A stretch of DNA of 64,000 nt from Holophagales bacterium (GTDB taxonomy: Bacteria; Acidobacteriota; Thermoanaerobaculia; Multivoradales; JAGPDF01): positions 3,007,501 through 3,071,500 of the forward strand of contig CP064972.1 in the NCBI GenBank assembly GCA_016699405.1, written 5' to 3'. Shown here piece by piece: positions 55,482 to 64,000 of the stretch (the stretch's first letter is position 1; every line of letters starts with the position of its first letter). The position numbers and the translations under genes were made by a program. The notes beneath the pieces were generated by a model. The model did no database searches. It had not been told where the DNA came from and saw nothing but the letters and a program-made list of their open reading frames with translations.

Positions 55482-57314
55482 ATGACGACTCGCCGCTCGC
55501 GCTCGCCGTTCGTCGCCACGATTCTGCTGCTCACCGCCTTCGCCTGCGCTGCAGCTCGGGCGGCCGCGGGCGACGACATCCCGGCTGAATGGCGGACCCC
55601 CGCGGAGCTCGCCGCCTTCGAGGCGACGCCGCCGCTCGCCGAGACGATCGGTTTTCTCGAGCGACTGGCCGCGCGCTTCCCGGCGCTCCGGTTGGAGCGC
55701 TTCGGCACCTCGGCGGCTGGACGGCCGATGACCGTGGCGATCCTCTCGGCGGATCGTTCCTTCACCCCGGAGGCGGCCGCGGCGAGCGGCAAGCCGGTCC
55801 TGCTGGTCTGGAGCGGCATCCACGCCGGCGAGATCGACGGCAAGGACGCGACCCTGATGCTCCTGCGCGATCTCGCCCTTGGTCGCCACCCCGAGTTGCT
55901 GTCCGCGGCGACCGTGCTCTTCGTTCCGGTCTACAACGTCGACGGCCACGAGCGGATGTCGCCGTGGAACCGCCCGAACCAGGACGGTCCGCACCAGGGG
56001 ATGGGGTTCCGCACCACCGTCGACGGGCACGATCTGAACCGTGACTTCCTCAAGGTCGAGACTCCGGAGGCGCGGGCGCTCGTCGGCCTCTTCAACGCGT
56101 GGCGACCTCACCTGATGGTGGATATCCACGTCACCGACGGCTCGGACTTCGACTGGGTGCTGACCTGGGCGGCACCCGAGGCGCCGCAGCTTGCCGCGCC
56201 GCTCGACAACTGGATGAAGGCACACCTCCCGGCTGCGCTCGCCGCCACGGCGGCCGCCGGTCACAAGACCGGACCGTACGTCGACCTGCTCGACGGCAGC
56301 GACCCGGCGAAGGGATTCTCCTCATTCAACGCGGAGCCGCGCTACTCGACGGGCTACTTCCCGCTTCGTCAGCGGCCGTCGATCCTCGTCGAGATGCACT
56401 CCTACAAGCCGTACCGCGACCGCGTGCTGGCCGTGCGCGACTTCCTGGGGGCGCTTCTCGTCGAGGTCGGGCGGGGGGCGGGCGAGCTGCGGGGGGCGGT
56501 GGCGGCTGCCGAGCGGGCCGAGGTCGAGAGCGGTCGGCCCGGCGCGGCCGCGTCCACGGTGTCGCTCGCCTTCGACGAGTCGGAAGCGTCCGATCGGATC
56601 TTGTTCCCGATCTACGACTGGCGGCTCGAGCCCTCGCTCGTGTCGGGCCGTCCGATCGTCCGCTACCAGCGCGGCCAGGTGCGGGCGCTCGAGGTCCCCT
56701 GGCGCCACCGTGCCCGGATCGCAGCGAGCGCGCCGCGGCCGCGCGGCTACCTCGTGCAGGCCGGCTGGCCGGCGATCGAAGAGCGCCTCGCCGTGCACGG
56801 GCTGCGCGTGAGCCGCACGACCGCTCCGGTGGAGATCGAGGTGGAGGTGGCACGCCTCGGGGAGCCGAAGGCCGCCGAACGGCCCTATCAGGGGTTGACG
56901 CGGGTGACCGCCGCTGCCAGCTGGACGCGCGAGCGCCGGACGATCCCCGCCGGCACGCTGTGGATCCCCGCCGACCAGCCGGATTTCGAGGTTGCGGTGC
57001 AACTGCTCGAGCCGGAGGCGCCCGATTCGCTGCTTGCCTGGGGAATGCTCAGTCTGGTGTTCGAGCTCAAGGAGTGGATCGGCGGTGCGGTGCTCGAGGA
57101 CGAGGCGCGGCGGCAGCTTGCCGACCCGGCGGTGGCCGCCGCCTGGGAGGCCGCCCTGGCCGACCCGGCCTTCGCCGCGAGCCGCGAAAAGCGCTGGCTC
57201 TGGTGGTTCCAGCGGACGCGCTGGTTCGATGCCGAGTACCGGGTGCTGCCGGTCTTCCGGGTTCCGCAGGCGTTGCCAGCCGACGCGCTCGCGCCGGCTA
57301 CGACCGTGCGCTGA
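55482..57314 (+). CDS. secreted M14-family zinc carboxypeptidase
   Basis: A 610-aa protein with a signal peptide (residues 1-29). The zinc ligands are H117 and E120 (GIHAGEIDGKD) and a third His in VDIHVTDGSD (about 215). Catalytic Glu is in ILVEMHSYKPYRD (about 304). The ~250-residue C-terminal extension is beta-rich with no assigned family. Its specificity (peptide or peptidoglycan) cannot be read off. Its last 17 bp overlap the convergent deacetylase gene. Confidence 0.88.
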   Translation: MTTRRSRSPFVATILLLTAFACAAARAAAGDDIPAEWRTPAELAAFEATPPLAETIGFLERLAARFPALRLERFGTSAAGRPMTVAILSADRSFTPEAAAASGKPVLLVWSGIHAGEIDGKDATLMLLRDLALGRHPELLSAATVLFVPVYNVDGHERMSPWNRPNQDGPHQGMGFRTTVDGHDLNRDFLKVETPEARALVGLFNAWRPHLMVDIHVTDGSDFDWVLTWAAPEAPQLAAPLDNWMKAHLPAALAATAAAGHKTGPYVDLLDGSDPAKGFSSFNAEPRYSTGYFPLRQRPSILVEMHSYKPYRDRVLAVRDFLGALLVEVGRGAGELRGAVAAAERAEVESGRPGAAASTVSLAFDESEASDRILFPIYDWRLEPSLVSGRPIVRYQRGQVRALEVPWRHRARIAASAPRPRGYLVQAGWPAIEERLAVHGLRVSRTTAPVEIEVEVARLGEPKAAERPYQGLTRVTAAASWTRERRTIPAGTLWIPADQPDFEVAVQLLEPEAPDSLLAWGMLSLVFELKEWIGGAVLEDEARRQLADPAVAAAWEAALADPAFAASREKRWLWWFQRTRWFDAEYRVLPVFRVPQALPADALAPATTVR

Positions 57315-59160
57315 ACCGCGTCTCCGGCTTCGGGCCGACCAGGCGGTACCGCATCCCGGCGCTGAGCCGCGCCACCTCCTCGAGGTAGGCGTCGCCGCCG
57401 AGTTGGTCGCGCAACGCGGCGAGCACCGGCAGCACCATCGGCGTCCCGGCCCATCGCACCGGTTGGCCGGTGACCTCGTCGACGACGCGGCCGTCGCCCG
57501 CGGCGCGGCTCGCCTCGCCGAGCGGCAGGTTGGCGAGCGCCGTCGCGAAGGCACGGTAGCGTGCCTCGGCGGACGGGTCGACGAAACGCAGCAGGTCGTG
57601 GGACTGGGCGGCGAGATGGTAGTGAGACGGCACGAACCCGACGGCAGCGAAGCCGAGCCGTTCGCAGATCATCACGAGAAGCGACATCACGTCGCGCAGC
57701 AGCCCGAGACCGGGCGCTCGCTGTCCCGGTAGCGCCGGTCGGGAGGGCGAGAAGGGGCTGCGCGGGTTCTGGAGCAGCAGCCACTCGACGAACAGCAGCT
57801 CGGAACCGGGCAGCGTCCGCCGATCGCGCCGCAGTCGCAGCTCCATGATGAGCTCGCGACGCGCCGCGTCGCCGTGGATCCGTACCGTCTGCCCGCCCGG
57901 GTGGTCGAGCTCGAAGCTGATCGCCGGCTGGAACCCGAGCTGTCGCAGCTTGGCAAGAAAGCCATAGCGTTCGAGCGCCAACTCGACGCCCTGTCGGGTG
58001 TAGAAACCGGCGAGACGCGACTCCTGCGCGGATCCGCCCAGGCTGCCGGCGAGATCCTCGTACGACAGGCTCCAGTCGTCGTCGCTTCGCGCTCCCTGGA
58101 GATCGGCCGGGGAGAGGGCCCGGGCCATTCGCCGGTACTGGTCGAGCGTGAGCTCCTCGCTGCTTGGCGGTTCGATCCGTCTGCGGGAGACGATCCAGGC
58201 GAGAAAGCGGGCGCTGTAGCGCCAGGTGTGCTCGCCGTAGCCGCCGGCGAGCACGCCGACGAACGCCGGCGGCTGGCGGAGGCGACGGAAGGTCTCGTAG
58301 ACGAATCGGTCGCGGCGCAGCATCCCGTCGGCGGTCAGCTTCCAGTTGCCGAGCCGGTCGTCGCCCGCCGGATCGCAGCCGGCGACGTAGAGCACGAGGT
58401 CGGGCAGGAACCGGGCGGCAAGGGGCGGAAGCTGCTCGGCGAGGGTGGTGAGAAGCCGCTCGTCTTCGACGCCGGCGCCGAGCGACACCGACGTCGACTC
58501 GACCGCCTGCTCGTCGCCCCATGGCGCGTTGTGGATGGAGAAGGTGTGGACCGACGCGTCGTCGGCGAAGATGCGTCGGGTTCCGTCCCCGTCGTGCAGG
58601 TCGAGGTCGACGATCAGGACCCGGCCGGCGAAGCCCTGGCGGCGCAGGCGGCCGACCGCCAGGGCGAGATCGTTGAAGAGGCAGAAGCCCTGGCCGCGGT
58701 CGGCCAGGGCATGGTGGAATCCGCCCCCGAGGTTGAAGGCGACGGAACGCCGGGGGAGCGCGGCCTCGGCCGCCATCGCCGTGCCGGCGGCCATCGTCCG
58801 CTGGGCCTCGATCAACCGCTCCTGCTGCGCCTCGGTGAGGTCGACCCCGAAGACCCGAGAGAGGCCTCGGGGCTCGTGCACCGATTCGAGGTAGCCGTCG
58901 GTGTGAACCAGGCGCAGCTCCTCCCAGCCGATCGGCTCGGGGAGCAGCACGCGGTTCGGCCGCACCAGCCGTTCCTCGGCGAGGAAAGCGAGGATCCGTT
59001 CGCCGCGTTCGGGATCGTGCAGGCCCCCGGGGAGGCGGAAGGTGTAGCCGGGGCTCCAGGCGATGCTGAGTCGCGGCCCGGCGATGTGCAGGCGCAGGCG
59101 ACGAGCGAGACGCTGCCACCACTGACCCCGACCACGAGCGATCACCTCAGGTTGACGCAT
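57298..59160 (-). CDS. large two-domain histone deacetylase-family protein
   Basis: A 620-aa protein. Residues ~30-340 are an arginase/deacetylase-fold domain with tandem His149-His150 (NLGGGFHHALADRGQGFCLFND), zinc ligands in VLIVDLDLHDGDGT (D187/H189 region) and AGCDP (about 258), and the C-terminal LAGGYGEHT. Residues ~365-620 are an additional helical-plus-beta domain with no recognised family (GFLAKLRQLGFQPAISFELDHPGG and following). It overlaps the upstream Smr gene by 19 nt, so they are probably co-translated. Confidence 0.8.
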   Translation of the reverse strand: MRQPEVIARGRGQWWQRLARRLRLHIAGPRLSIAWSPGYTFRLPGGLHDPERGERILAFLAEERLVRPNRVLLPEPIGWEELRLVHTDGYLESVHEPRGLSRVFGVDLTEAQQERLIEAQRTMAAGTAMAAEAALPRRSVAFNLGGGFHHALADRGQGFCLFNDLALAVGRLRRQGFAGRVLIVDLDLHDGDGTRRIFADDASVHTFSIHNAPWGDEQAVESTSVSLGAGVEDERLLTTLAEQLPPLAARFLPDLVLYVAGCDPAGDDRLGNWKLTADGMLRRDRFVYETFRRLRQPPAFVGVLAGGYGEHTWRYSARFLAWIVSRRRIEPPSSEELTLDQYRRMARALSPADLQGARSDDDWSLSYEDLAGSLGGSAQESRLAGFYTRQGVELALERYGFLAKLRQLGFQPAISFELDHPGGQTVRIHGDAARRELIMELRLRRDRRTLPGSELLFVEWLLLQNPRSPFSPSRPALPGQRAPGLGLLRDVMSLLVMICERLGFAAVGFVPSHYHLAAQSHDLLRFVDPSAEARYRAFATALANLPLGEASRAAGDGRVVDEVTGQPVRWAGTPMVLPVLAALRDQLGGDAYLEEVARLSAGMRYRLVGPKPETRFSARS

Positions 59161-59453
59161 GTCGCCCCCCGTCCGCCGGCTTCCGCCGGAGCGTCGGCAA
59201 AGTCGAGCACCCGCCGGTCGCGGGCGAGCAGCGCGCGCACCACGTCGCGCTGCACCCCGATCCCGCGCCCGTGGATCAGACGCAGCGCCTTGCGGCCCGC
59301 TGCCTCGGCGGCATCGAGCGCTGCGGCGACGATCTCCGGGACGTCGCGGGGTGCGAAGCCGTGCAGGTCGACGACGTCACCGAGGACCACCTCGACGACG
59401 GCAGCGACGTCCGGATCGTCGTCCGGAGCGGTGGCTTCGTCCGCCGGGCTCAT
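59142..59453 (-). CDS. Smr-domain protein
   Basis: A 103-aa stand-alone Smr domain with the signature VDLHGFAPRDVPEIVAAALDAAEAAG, the catalytic-site segment LIHGRGIGVQRDVVRALLARD, and a final short strand. Smr domains are nucleases or nucleic-acid binders. Its ATG overlaps the stop of the large outer-membrane gene (ATGA) and its 3' end overlaps the deacetylase start. Confidence 0.9.
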   Translation of the reverse strand: MSPADEATAPDDDPDVAAVVEVVLGDVVDLHGFAPRDVPEIVAAALDAAEAAGRKALRLIHGRGIGVQRDVVRALLARDRRVLDFADAPAEAGGRGATCVNLR

Positions 59454-62380
59454 CGGAAGAGCTTGAGGAAGACGATGTAGATCGTGAAGCCGTCGTCCGG
59501 CCCCGCCACCGGTACCCCGAGATCCAGATTGACCAGGGTCTCCCAAGGGCCGATGAACGAGCCGGTCAAGCCGACGCCGGCGAGCAGCTCGCGGTCGAGG
59601 CCGGAGGCGGCGTCGGTCGCCCAGGCGACGTCGCCGATCGCCTCGAGGCGGAAGGCCTTGCCGATCTCCAGGCCGCCGGAGAGGTGGGCGGCCCAGGCCT
59701 CCTCGGCGCGGACCTTGCCGATCTGGTAGCCGTGAACGCGGTTGCCGCCGAAGAAGCCGAAGCCGTACTTGCTGAAGCGGTCGAGGTCCGATCCCCCGAG
59801 GTAGTCCACCTCGAGGCCGAGCTTGCGGAACTCGGCGAAGTACCAGTTCTTGCTGAGCGAACCCTCCCAGGTCAGGTAGTCCTTGGCCTCGGGGTCGTAC
59901 TCGGGGTTGCCGGGATAGCCCCACGGCTCCCAGGTCGAACGCCGGTGATAGCCGCCGTCGAAGCGCAGCCGGTATCCGGAACGGGCGAATTGCAGCTCGA
60001 GACCGAGGCGCTGTTCGAGGTGGTCCGAGGGGATCCGGAAGTCGCTCGCCGTCTCCTCGCCCTTGCGGTAGTTCGAGTAGGAGAGCCGGTAGGTTCCCTC
60101 GAGCTTGCCGTAGCTGCCGAGCGGATAGCCGACGTTCAGGGTCACGCGAGCCGGCAGCTCGCGCACCGTCTCGGCGACGACCTCCTTGTCGTTGCGGTAG
60201 ATCGAATCGCCGAGCGGGTAGCCGAAGACGAAGGCGTCGACGCCGAGATCCATCCGGGTGCCGAGGAAGCGCGGGTCGGCGTAGTTGACGATGCCGAGCA
60301 CCCCGCCGAAGAAGGCGTTGAGCTGCCGCTTGCCGCCGCGGAAGTCGAGGTCGAAGTAGTTGACGCCGACGAGTGGCACCGGGAAGTCGAGCGCACCGTC
60401 CCAGAAGGCTCCGCCGAGAGCGAAGAGCTTGTGAGTGACGAGCTTCTCCTGGACCTTGCGCTCGCCGCCGGTGCCGTCCTTGACGAGATAGCGCAGTCCC
60501 TTGTCGGTGTCCCGCACCATCGTCGACTCGGAGGCGAGCACCTCCTCGCGCCGCGCGTCGAAGGTCGGACCGTTGATCTGCAGCCGGCTGAGCGTCGTCT
60601 CCCGTTCGACCACGGTGGCGGAATTGACCACCGAGAGGATCTGCTGGCCGCGGGCCGCAAGCGGGAGGACGTAGGCCTCCCGGGACCAGGCGGTCGGCTG
60701 GCCGTTGGCGTCGACCGGGGAGTAGTCGAGCGTCTCGTCGTTCGACAGCACCTCGCCGGTGAGCCCGAGTTGGAGCGTGCGGCTGCGGACGCGATGGAAG
60801 GTCTCGCGATCGACCCAGACCGTGCCGCGATAGAGGGTCCGGCCCGGTGCGGCGGCGGTGGTCGGCTCGAACTCGACCGCCCAGGTGCTGCGGCCGGCAA
60901 TCGTCTCCGTCCCACGGAGGCGGTAGCGATACTCCTTGCCGAGTCGGATCTCGAGCGGCATCGCCGCGGCCTTCTCGGGCTGGATCAACGGGATCTCGGG
61001 CAGCTTCTTGCCCTTCCAGCGAACGCCGTTGATGTAGAGCTCCTGCCACGCCCAATCGAAAGCCTGCCCCTGGCGGACGAAGTACTCGCCCTGGAAGGTC
61101 GCCTCGAGGCTCTGCACACCGGAGCCGAGCTGGAAGCGCAGCGTCGTCGCATTCACCGCCTGGTAGTGGAGGAGACGACGCTGCTGGGCGTCCTCGGAGG
61201 CTTGCAGGCGTCGCAGGATCTCCTCGACCGGAATCGGGCGCTCACCGGCGACGTCGACCTGTTCGGAGATCCCCGCCAACTCGGCGACCGTCGGCCGGGA
61301 CAGGCGAAGGAGCGCTACCGGTCCCGCCGGGGCCAATCGCAGCACGAGCCCCGGTCCCTCGCGACGGGGCGCGGGCAGCGGCGTCGCGGTACCGGTCTTC
61401 AGATCGACGCCGAGCGGCTCGCGGAGCTGCGGGTCGTCGAAACGCAGCGTCGCCGTGCCTCGGTCCTCCGGGGTGGCGACCAGCAGCCGCAAGCCGAGGT
61501 CCTCGCCGCGCACGAAGGCGATCGCCTCCGCTCCGCCGGGAGCCGAGCCTGGGTCGAGCGAGAGGTCCCCGACGAGCTCGTTGGCGAGCACTCGCAGCGG
61601 TGCGAGCGACTCGGCGGTCAGCGTCGGCGTGCGGAAGAGCACGAGCGAGGCTCCGGCGGCGAGCCAGCGTCCGACCTCGAGAGGGGCCTGCCGCGGGTCG
61701 GCAGGGAAGGGCAGGGCGTCGATCGCCAGCGGCCGGCCGGGGTCGAGCTCGGCGACGAGGGCGGCGAAGCGCGGCAGGTCGGCGAGCGCTGGCGGCGAGA
61801 GGGTCACGAGATCGAGATAGGCGGCCACCTCTTCGGCATAGAAGGCGCGCAGGAACGCCTCGTCGGCCGGCAGGGGCCCGCTGGCGATCTCGGCCTCGGG
61901 CTCGGCGCCGGTGATCGCCACGGCAGCCCGCTTGAGCAGGAAGGCCTCGTCCGCGGCAGTGACGTCGCCGGCCACCGGTGTCCAGACGATCTCGTAGCGC
62001 GCCTGCGGGCCAGCCTGGCGCGCCAGCTCCGCGGCCGCGGCGAACTCGAGCTGCAGGTCGGTGGCGTGGTCGACGAGCGGCGCCGCGGTACGGAAGCCCA
62101 GTCTCACCCAGGGGATCAGGCCCGCCTTCTCGACGGCGCGTGCGACCGCCGGCGAGGCGTAGCTGTCGGGCGTGAGGTTGTACCCGGCGGCGAGAAAGGC
62201 CCCCGAAGCGAGGGCGGGAGCGCCCGGGGCGGCGGCGAGCAGGACCAGCGGATCGTCGACCAGGACCCCGGCGCAGGCGCGACAGGGCGCCAAAGCGGCG
62301 CTCGCGGCTGGAGCCAGACCGGCGAAGACGAAGGCGAGGGCGGCGAGCGCCGGCACGGCGCGCAGGGTCGGTCGGATCAT
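59450..62380 (-). CDS. large outer-membrane beta-barrel protein with an N-terminal periplasmic domain
   Basis: A 976-aa protein with a signal peptide (residues 1-28). Residues ~35-330 form an alpha/beta, possibly TIM-barrel-like domain. Residues ~430-600 have a LolA/lipoprotein-sorting-like beta region (YRYRLRGTETIAGRSTWAVEFEP, WVDRETFHRVRS). Residues ~640-976 are alternating beta strands of a 16-or-so-stranded barrel ending in an outer-membrane C-terminus (YIVFLKLFR). No complete known family matches. TATGCT lies 6 nt before the ATG at 62380. First gene of the OMP-Smr-deacetylase operon. Confidence 0.75.
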   Translation of the reverse strand: MIRPTLRAVPALAALAFVFAGLAPAASAALAPCRACAGVLVDDPLVLLAAAPGAPALASGAFLAAGYNLTPDSYASPAVARAVEKAGLIPWVRLGFRTAAPLVDHATDLQLEFAAAAELARQAGPQARYEIVWTPVAGDVTAADEAFLLKRAAVAITGAEPEAEIASGPLPADEAFLRAFYAEEVAAYLDLVTLSPPALADLPRFAALVAELDPGRPLAIDALPFPADPRQAPLEVGRWLAAGASLVLFRTPTLTAESLAPLRVLANELVGDLSLDPGSAPGGAEAIAFVRGEDLGLRLLVATPEDRGTATLRFDDPQLREPLGVDLKTGTATPLPAPRREGPGLVLRLAPAGPVALLRLSRPTVAELAGISEQVDVAGERPIPVEEILRRLQASEDAQQRRLLHYQAVNATTLRFQLGSGVQSLEATFQGEYFVRQGQAFDWAWQELYINGVRWKGKKLPEIPLIQPEKAAAMPLEIRLGKEYRYRLRGTETIAGRSTWAVEFEPTTAAAPGRTLYRGTVWVDRETFHRVRSRTLQLGLTGEVLSNDETLDYSPVDANGQPTAWSREAYVLPLAARGQQILSVVNSATVVERETTLSRLQINGPTFDARREEVLASESTMVRDTDKGLRYLVKDGTGGERKVQEKLVTHKLFALGGAFWDGALDFPVPLVGVNYFDLDFRGGKRQLNAFFGGVLGIVNYADPRFLGTRMDLGVDAFVFGYPLGDSIYRNDKEVVAETVRELPARVTLNVGYPLGSYGKLEGTYRLSYSNYRKGEETASDFRIPSDHLEQRLGLELQFARSGYRLRFDGGYHRRSTWEPWGYPGNPEYDPEAKDYLTWEGSLSKNWYFAEFRKLGLEVDYLGGSDLDRFSKYGFGFFGGNRVHGYQIGKVRAEEAWAAHLSGGLEIGKAFRLEAIGDVAWATDAASGLDRELLAGVGLTGSFIGPWETLVNLDLGVPVAGPDDGFTIYIVFLKLFR

Positions 62381-62386
62381 GGGGAG

Positions 62387-62392
62387 AGCATA
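62387..62392 (-). promoter_or_regulatory. -10 box for the leaderless outer-membrane protein gene
   Basis: Minus strand TATGCT ends 6 nt before the ATG at 62380. Confidence 0.45.
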
Positions 62393-62408
62393 GAGGGGGG
62401 TGCGGAGG

Positions 62409-62437
62409 TTGTCACCCCGGCGGGCGACCGCTAACAT
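62409..62437 (+). promoter_or_regulatory. sigma-70 promoter for the DUF4388 gene
   Basis: TTGTCA (62409-62414), a 17-nt spacer, then TAACAT (62432-62437), ending 9 nt before the ATG at 62447. The transcript would have a leader of only a few bases. Confidence 0.55.
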
Positions 62438-62446
62438 CGCGCGCCG

Positions 62447-63559
62447 ATGGAGTTCTCCGGCCGGCTGAGTGCTTTTCCGATCGGCGACCTGCTGCAGTGG
62501 GCGCACAACGATCAGCGGACGGGTGCGCTGGTGATCCGCCGCGCCGGCCGCGAGAAGCGCATCTACTTCCAGGACGGGGAGGTCGTCTCGTGCTATTCGA
62601 GCGAGGCGGCGGAGTTCTTCGGACAGCACCTCCTCGTCGGCGGGCTCATCGACGAGCTGGCCCTCGTCAAGGCACTCACCTTCTGCCAGAAGGACGGCAA
62701 GCGCCTCGGGGTCGCCCTGAACGCGCTCGGCATCCTCTCGCCCGAAGTGGTGCTCGACGCCCTGCGCCGGCAGATCCAGGACCTGGTCTGCGACATCTTC
62801 CTCTGGCCCCACGGAATCTTCTATTTCGAGGCCGAGCTGCCGCCCCGAGAGGAGCTGCTGCCGGAGGCGCTCTCGTCGGTGGCGCTGGCACTCGAAGGCG
62901 CGCGCTGGCTCGACGAGCTGGCGCGGATCCGCCGCGTCTTCGTCCACGACAACATCGTCCTCGGGCCGGGGAAGCACTTCCCGGGCGAGCGCCTCTCGCC
63001 TCTCGAAAGCCGGATCGTCAAGGGGATGCGCGACCAGATCGCCCTCGGCGACCTCTACCAGCTGGTGCGGGGCTCCTACTTTCGCTTCCTGCAGGCGGCG
63101 TTCGGTCTGGCGGTCCGCGAAGTGCTCGACGTCAAGGGCGTCGGTGAGACGCCGAAGAGCGCCAGCCGCGAGATCCACCTCGCCGACCTGCTGGTCGAGC
63201 AGGCGGCCGAGGAGCAGGTCCTCTTCTTCCGCAACCACCTCGCCTTTTCTCTCGACCTGCTCGACGAGTTCTTCCCCGTCTGGGTCAAGGACCTGCGGGA
63301 AGACGAGATCCTTCCGTTGAGCGAACGAGCCCGCGAGCTGGTGTTGGCGATCGACGGCGAAACCTCGCTCGGCGAGCTCGTCGAGGGCAGTCGACCGGAG
63401 CGCGCGTGGCGGCTCGAGCTGATCGCCGAGCTGTTGCGCAAGGGCGTGCTCGCTCTCCTGCCGATGGCGGCGAGCGAGCTGATGAAGTCGGCCGGGCGGG
63501 CTGCGGCGACGGGTGCGCCCGGCTGGTGGGCCCGCCTGGCGAAGGCGGCGAGTCGCTGA
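62447..63559 (+). CDS. DUF4388 (PATAN-like) domain protein
   Basis: A 370-aa cytoplasmic protein. Its N-terminus (MEFSGRLSAFPIGDLLQWAHNDQRTGALVI, then KRIYFQDGEVVSC) is the DUF4388/PATAN module typical of Myxobacteria and Acidobacteria, often in gliding or signalling proteins. The C-terminal ~220 residues are helical (LLVEQAAEEQVLFFRNHLAFSL) and unassigned. It is divergent from the outer-membrane operon. Confidence 0.8.
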   Translation: MEFSGRLSAFPIGDLLQWAHNDQRTGALVIRRAGREKRIYFQDGEVVSCYSSEAAEFFGQHLLVGGLIDELALVKALTFCQKDGKRLGVALNALGILSPEVVLDALRRQIQDLVCDIFLWPHGIFYFEAELPPREELLPEALSSVALALEGARWLDELARIRRVFVHDNIVLGPGKHFPGERLSPLESRIVKGMRDQIALGDLYQLVRGSYFRFLQAAFGLAVREVLDVKGVGETPKSASREIHLADLLVEQAAEEQVLFFRNHLAFSLDLLDEFFPVWVKDLREDEILPLSERARELVLAIDGETSLGELVEGSRPERAWRLELIAELLRKGVLALLPMAASELMKSAGRAAATGAPGWWARLAKAASR

Positions 63560-63569
63560 CCGGCGACGG

Positions 63570-63995
63570 TCAGTCGCGGCGGGTCCGCTGGCTCAGTCGA
63601 GCCGCGGCGGCGAGCAGGGCCACCAACCCGAACGAGGCGGCAGGGCCGAACCCGCGCGGCAGGATGCGGAAGGTAGCTCGCCCCTGCGCGGTTCCGGCCT
63701 TCGCCCAGAGCTCCTGCGGCCCCGCGGCGAGCCCGCGAGTCGAGAAGGTCACGGTGCCGCCCGCGGGCGGCACCGTCGCGCTGGCCAGCAGGCGATCCTC
63801 GGCGTAGAGCAGGACGACGACCCGCGCCGACGGCGTCTGGGCGAGCGGCACGACCCGGACCGTCGCGGTGCCCCCCGCCCAGGCCGGCCCGGCCACCGCG
63901 AGGCGCAGGCCGGCCGCGTCGGACGCGGCACTCGCGGCGGCGCAGACTCCGAGCGCTCCGCCGAGCAGCGCGAGCCACCGCCGGCTGCGGCTCAC
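63570..63995 (-). CDS. small envelope protein with Ig-like domain and C-terminal anchor
   Basis: A 141-aa protein with a signal peptide (residues ~1-27), a ~80-residue beta-sandwich-like middle (LRLAVAGPAWAGGTATVRVVPL...VPPAGGTVTFSTRGL), a transmembrane helix (FGLVALLAAAARL) and a basic tail (RTRRD). This type-I topology suggests an envelope sensor or adaptor. It starts close to the window edge, so upstream partners are not visible. Confidence 0.6.
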   Translation of the reverse strand: MSRSRRWLALLGGALGVCAAASAASDAAGLRLAVAGPAWAGGTATVRVVPLAQTPSARVVVLLYAEDRLLASATVPPAGGTVTFSTRGLAAGPQELWAKAGTAQGRATFRILPRGFGPAASFGLVALLAAAARLSQRTRRD

Positions 63996-64000
63996 TTCGC

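Noticed and set aside
59159..62434. A 1091-codon plus-strand open frame opposite the outer-membrane protein gene
   Set aside because: Composition is the Arg/Glu/Leu-rich pattern of the antisense of a GC-rich gene, there are no domains, and the minus-strand gene has signal peptide and barrel features.

Overview
The window looks like part of a chromosome from a high-GC, Gram-negative, free-living bacterium. Outer-membrane and LPS functions are present (KDO synthesis operon, LpxL-type acyltransferase, LolA, a beta-barrel protein), together with ECF and sigma-54 regulation, Tat export, c-di-AMP synthesis and a beta-oxidation cluster. Gene content and codon bias would suit Acidobacteriota (Thermoanaerobaculia-like), but that placement is inference. 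No CRISPR array, insertion sequence, prophage or rRNA operon is seen.

Layout. 1-3.0 kb is an accessory island on the minus strand: two orphan RHS C-terminal tips sharing a ~290-bp direct repeat, separated by a small secreted protein, a tiny ORF and a terminator. 3.0-7.3 kb carries an AlkD-like protein, a membrane protein, an M1-like peptidase and a chalcone-isomerase-like protein. 7.4-14.8 kb runs on the plus strand: ECF sigma, putative anti-sigma, bactofilin-like membrane protein, ligA, an NtrC-type regulator, a small protein and pdxJ. 14.8-17.1 kb has a CoA-binding protein and an M28 peptidase. 17.1-24.9 kb is a long minus-strand housekeeping run: tRNA(CAU)-tilS-hpt-like-ftsH-folP-cdaA-cdaR-glmM. 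25-26.3 kb holds sodA, tRNA-Val, tRNA-Asp and rpmG. 26.4-30.9 kb has an amidohydrolase, a second sigma factor, a histone-deacetylase-like protein and a three-repeat secreted protein. 31.2-34.1 kb has ctpA and tatA-tatC. 34.2-41.0 kb is a seven-gene minus-strand operon, kdsB-pyrG-kdsA-kdsD-kdsC-lpxL-selD. 41-46.2 kb has a membrane-anchored protein, a polyprenyl diphosphate synthase, lolA, purH and an unknown. 46.3-49.4 kb has tRNA-Phe, DinB-like, CBS and M48 proteins. 49.4-57.3 kb is a fatty-acid/acyl-CoA cluster followed by a 184-bp palindromic element and an M14 peptidase. 57.3-64 kb has a large two-domain deacetylase, an Smr protein, a 976-aa outer-membrane protein, a DUF4388 protein and a small envelope protein.

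The observations most worth following up are these. (1) selD is a selenoprotein gene: an in-frame UGA at 35181-35179 sits exactly at the catalytic Cys/Sec position, so the true start is 120 nt upstream of the apparent ORF. (2) The last A of the CCA end of a CAU-anticodon tRNA is also the first base of the tilS start codon. (3) About ten first-in-operon genes have TANNNT-like -10 boxes only 5-9 nt before the start codon, suggesting widespread leaderless transcription. (4) A 184-bp near-palindrome with 21-bp ends supplies part of the -10 box of the M14 peptidase gene. (5) The hpt-position phosphoribosyltransferase has lost the acidic pair of its PRPP motif.
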